Below, in pieces: positions 63,459 through 64,000 of a DNA stretch of 64,000 nt. Origin of the DNA: Haemophilus_A paraphrohaemolyticus_A (GTDB lineage: Bacteria; Pseudomonadota; Gammaproteobacteria; Enterobacterales; Pasteurellaceae); the NCBI RefSeq assembly GCF_003253115.1, contig NZ_QEQF01000009.1, positions 1 to 64,000 of the forward strand, written 5' to 3'. How positions within the stretch are numbered: the stretch's first letter is position 1; each line of letters begins with the position of its first letter. The translations under genes were made by a program, and so were the position numbers. A model generated the notes under the pieces. It did no database searches. It was not told where the DNA came from and worked only from the letters and a program-made list of their open reading frames with translations.

Positions 63459-64000
63459 TTATTGAACCATCAAGAAGAAATTCGCGCCATCACGCACAAT
63501 GTTTAAGTAAACCACCGATGGTTTTTCACCTAATACTTTTCGTAATTCACTCATATTTTCAACACGATGACGGTTTACCCCCACGATTAAATCGCCTTTT
63601 TTCAGCCCGCGTGCTTCGGCTAATGATCCTTTTTCAACTTTGGTAATTGCAACGCCTTTCACGCCTTTTTCATCTTGGTTTGTGTATTCCGCACCTTTCA
63701 ATTCTGGCAATAAATCTGTTACAGAACCTGTGCTGCCAATTTCAGATTGAAGCGTCACTTTTGTTTTTGCAATTTTGCCATCGCGTAAATAGGTTAGCTC
63801 AATATCTTTGCCTACACCTGCGGTTGCGATTTTCGCACGCAATTCGCTGAAACTATGTAATTTTTGACCATTAAGTTCGGTAATCACATCGCCTGCTTTT
63901 AAGCCTGCCTTATCTGCTGCTGATTTCGGGAATACTTCGCTAACAAACGCACCTTGTTGCGCATCTACACCAAACTCTTTGGCTAAGTCTGCGTTTAATT
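63459..64000 (-). CDS. Periplasmic serine protease DegP/DegQ, C-terminal part (runs off the window)
   Basis: Only the two PDZ domains are visible. PDZ1 ends ...LNADLAKEFGVDAQQGAFVS, VFPKSAADKAGLKAGDVITE; PDZ2 is KGVAITKVEKGSLAEARGLK and GDLIVGVNRHRVENMSELRK. The protein finishes NFFLMVQ. The protease domain lies beyond position 64000. The short final strand and length resemble DegQ/HtrA of Haemophilus. It is the first core gene after the IS. Confidence 0.9.
   Translation of the reverse strand, partial: LNADLAKEFGVDAQQGAFVSEVFPKSAADKAGLKAGDVITELNGQKLHSFSELRAKIATAGVGKDIELTYLRDGKIAKTKVTLQSEIGSTGSVTDLLPELKGAEYTNQDEKGVKGVAITKVEKGSLAEARGLKKGDLIVGVNRHRVENMSELRKVLGEKPSVVYLNIVRDGANFFLMVQ

Overview
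The window is a chromosomal segment of a gammaproteobacterium of the family Pasteurellaceae. The evidence is gene content (Na+-NQR, narP, class I cyaA, galE, sppA, nfuA all of Pasteurellaceae type), AT-rich composition, and many DNA uptake sequences with the core ACAAGCGGT, sometimes paired to form terminators. That core is the 'Apl-type' uptake signal known from the Actinobacillus pleuropneumoniae / Mannheimia / Bibersteinia branch, rather than the Haemophilus influenzae type. I cannot name the species from the sequence alone.

Layout. 1-285 is the promoter and leader of an rRNA operon that leaves the window to the left. 286-15429 is housekeeping: recD, alr, typA, parE, ampG, galE, sppA, rlmL, narP and a YfhL-type ferredoxin. 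15522-22390 is a variable stretch that ends at tRNA-Leu(CAA). It holds a SAM methyltransferase, a WYL-domain regulator, a protein resembling the uracil-DNA-glycosylase superfamily, an AAA ATPase that has lost its C-terminus, a 47-bp direct repeat around a secreted protein gene, a secreted Sel1-repeat protein and the first ~105 codons of a recB. 22392-35519 is again mostly core: tRNA-Leu, xseA, tRNA-fMet, mltA, a broken lactate permease gene, fabB, cyaA, dusA, and an unusual nrdB-nrdA pair behind two NrdR boxes. 35573-39517 carries a lipoprotein gene, gor, trmL and mnmA. 39593-48135 is the Na+-translocating NADH:quinone reductase region (nqrABCDEF, apbE, nqrM). It is invaded by one intact HEPN/nucleotidyltransferase pair between nqrF and apbE and followed by a second, decayed pair. 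48573-58998 is core: nfuA, yajQ, serB, mepK, ldtD, prc, proQ, a csp gene, kefC-like and yeaL. 59038-63294 is an accessory patch bounded by two same-orientation copies (one a 149-bp stub) of an IS3-family/IS150-group element. It holds a beheaded gene, two unrecognised genes, and a decayed ECF-sigma / zinc-finger anti-sigma / MXKDX-repeat locus. The window ends inside a DegP/DegQ-type protease gene.

How the genes relate. The nqr genes encode one membrane complex together with its flavinylation (ApbE) and maturation (NqrM) factors. ldtD, mepK, mltA, alr and ampG all act on peptidoglycan synthesis, remodelling or recycling. proQ and prc are neighbours, as in enterics. trmL, mnmA, dusA and rlmL modify RNA. 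The best candidate for an undescribed system is the WYL regulator / UDG-like / AAA-ATPase set at 16360-19485. The last two genes share a CGACA-N5-TRTCG palindrome in front of them, and the regulator has a perfect 12-bp inverted repeat overlapping its start codon. The second candidate is the IS-bounded set at 59187-60824. Gene decay is conspicuous: lldP, a HEPN/MNT pair, the sigma factor, the MXKDX gene, recB' and the AAA gene all carry visible lesions.
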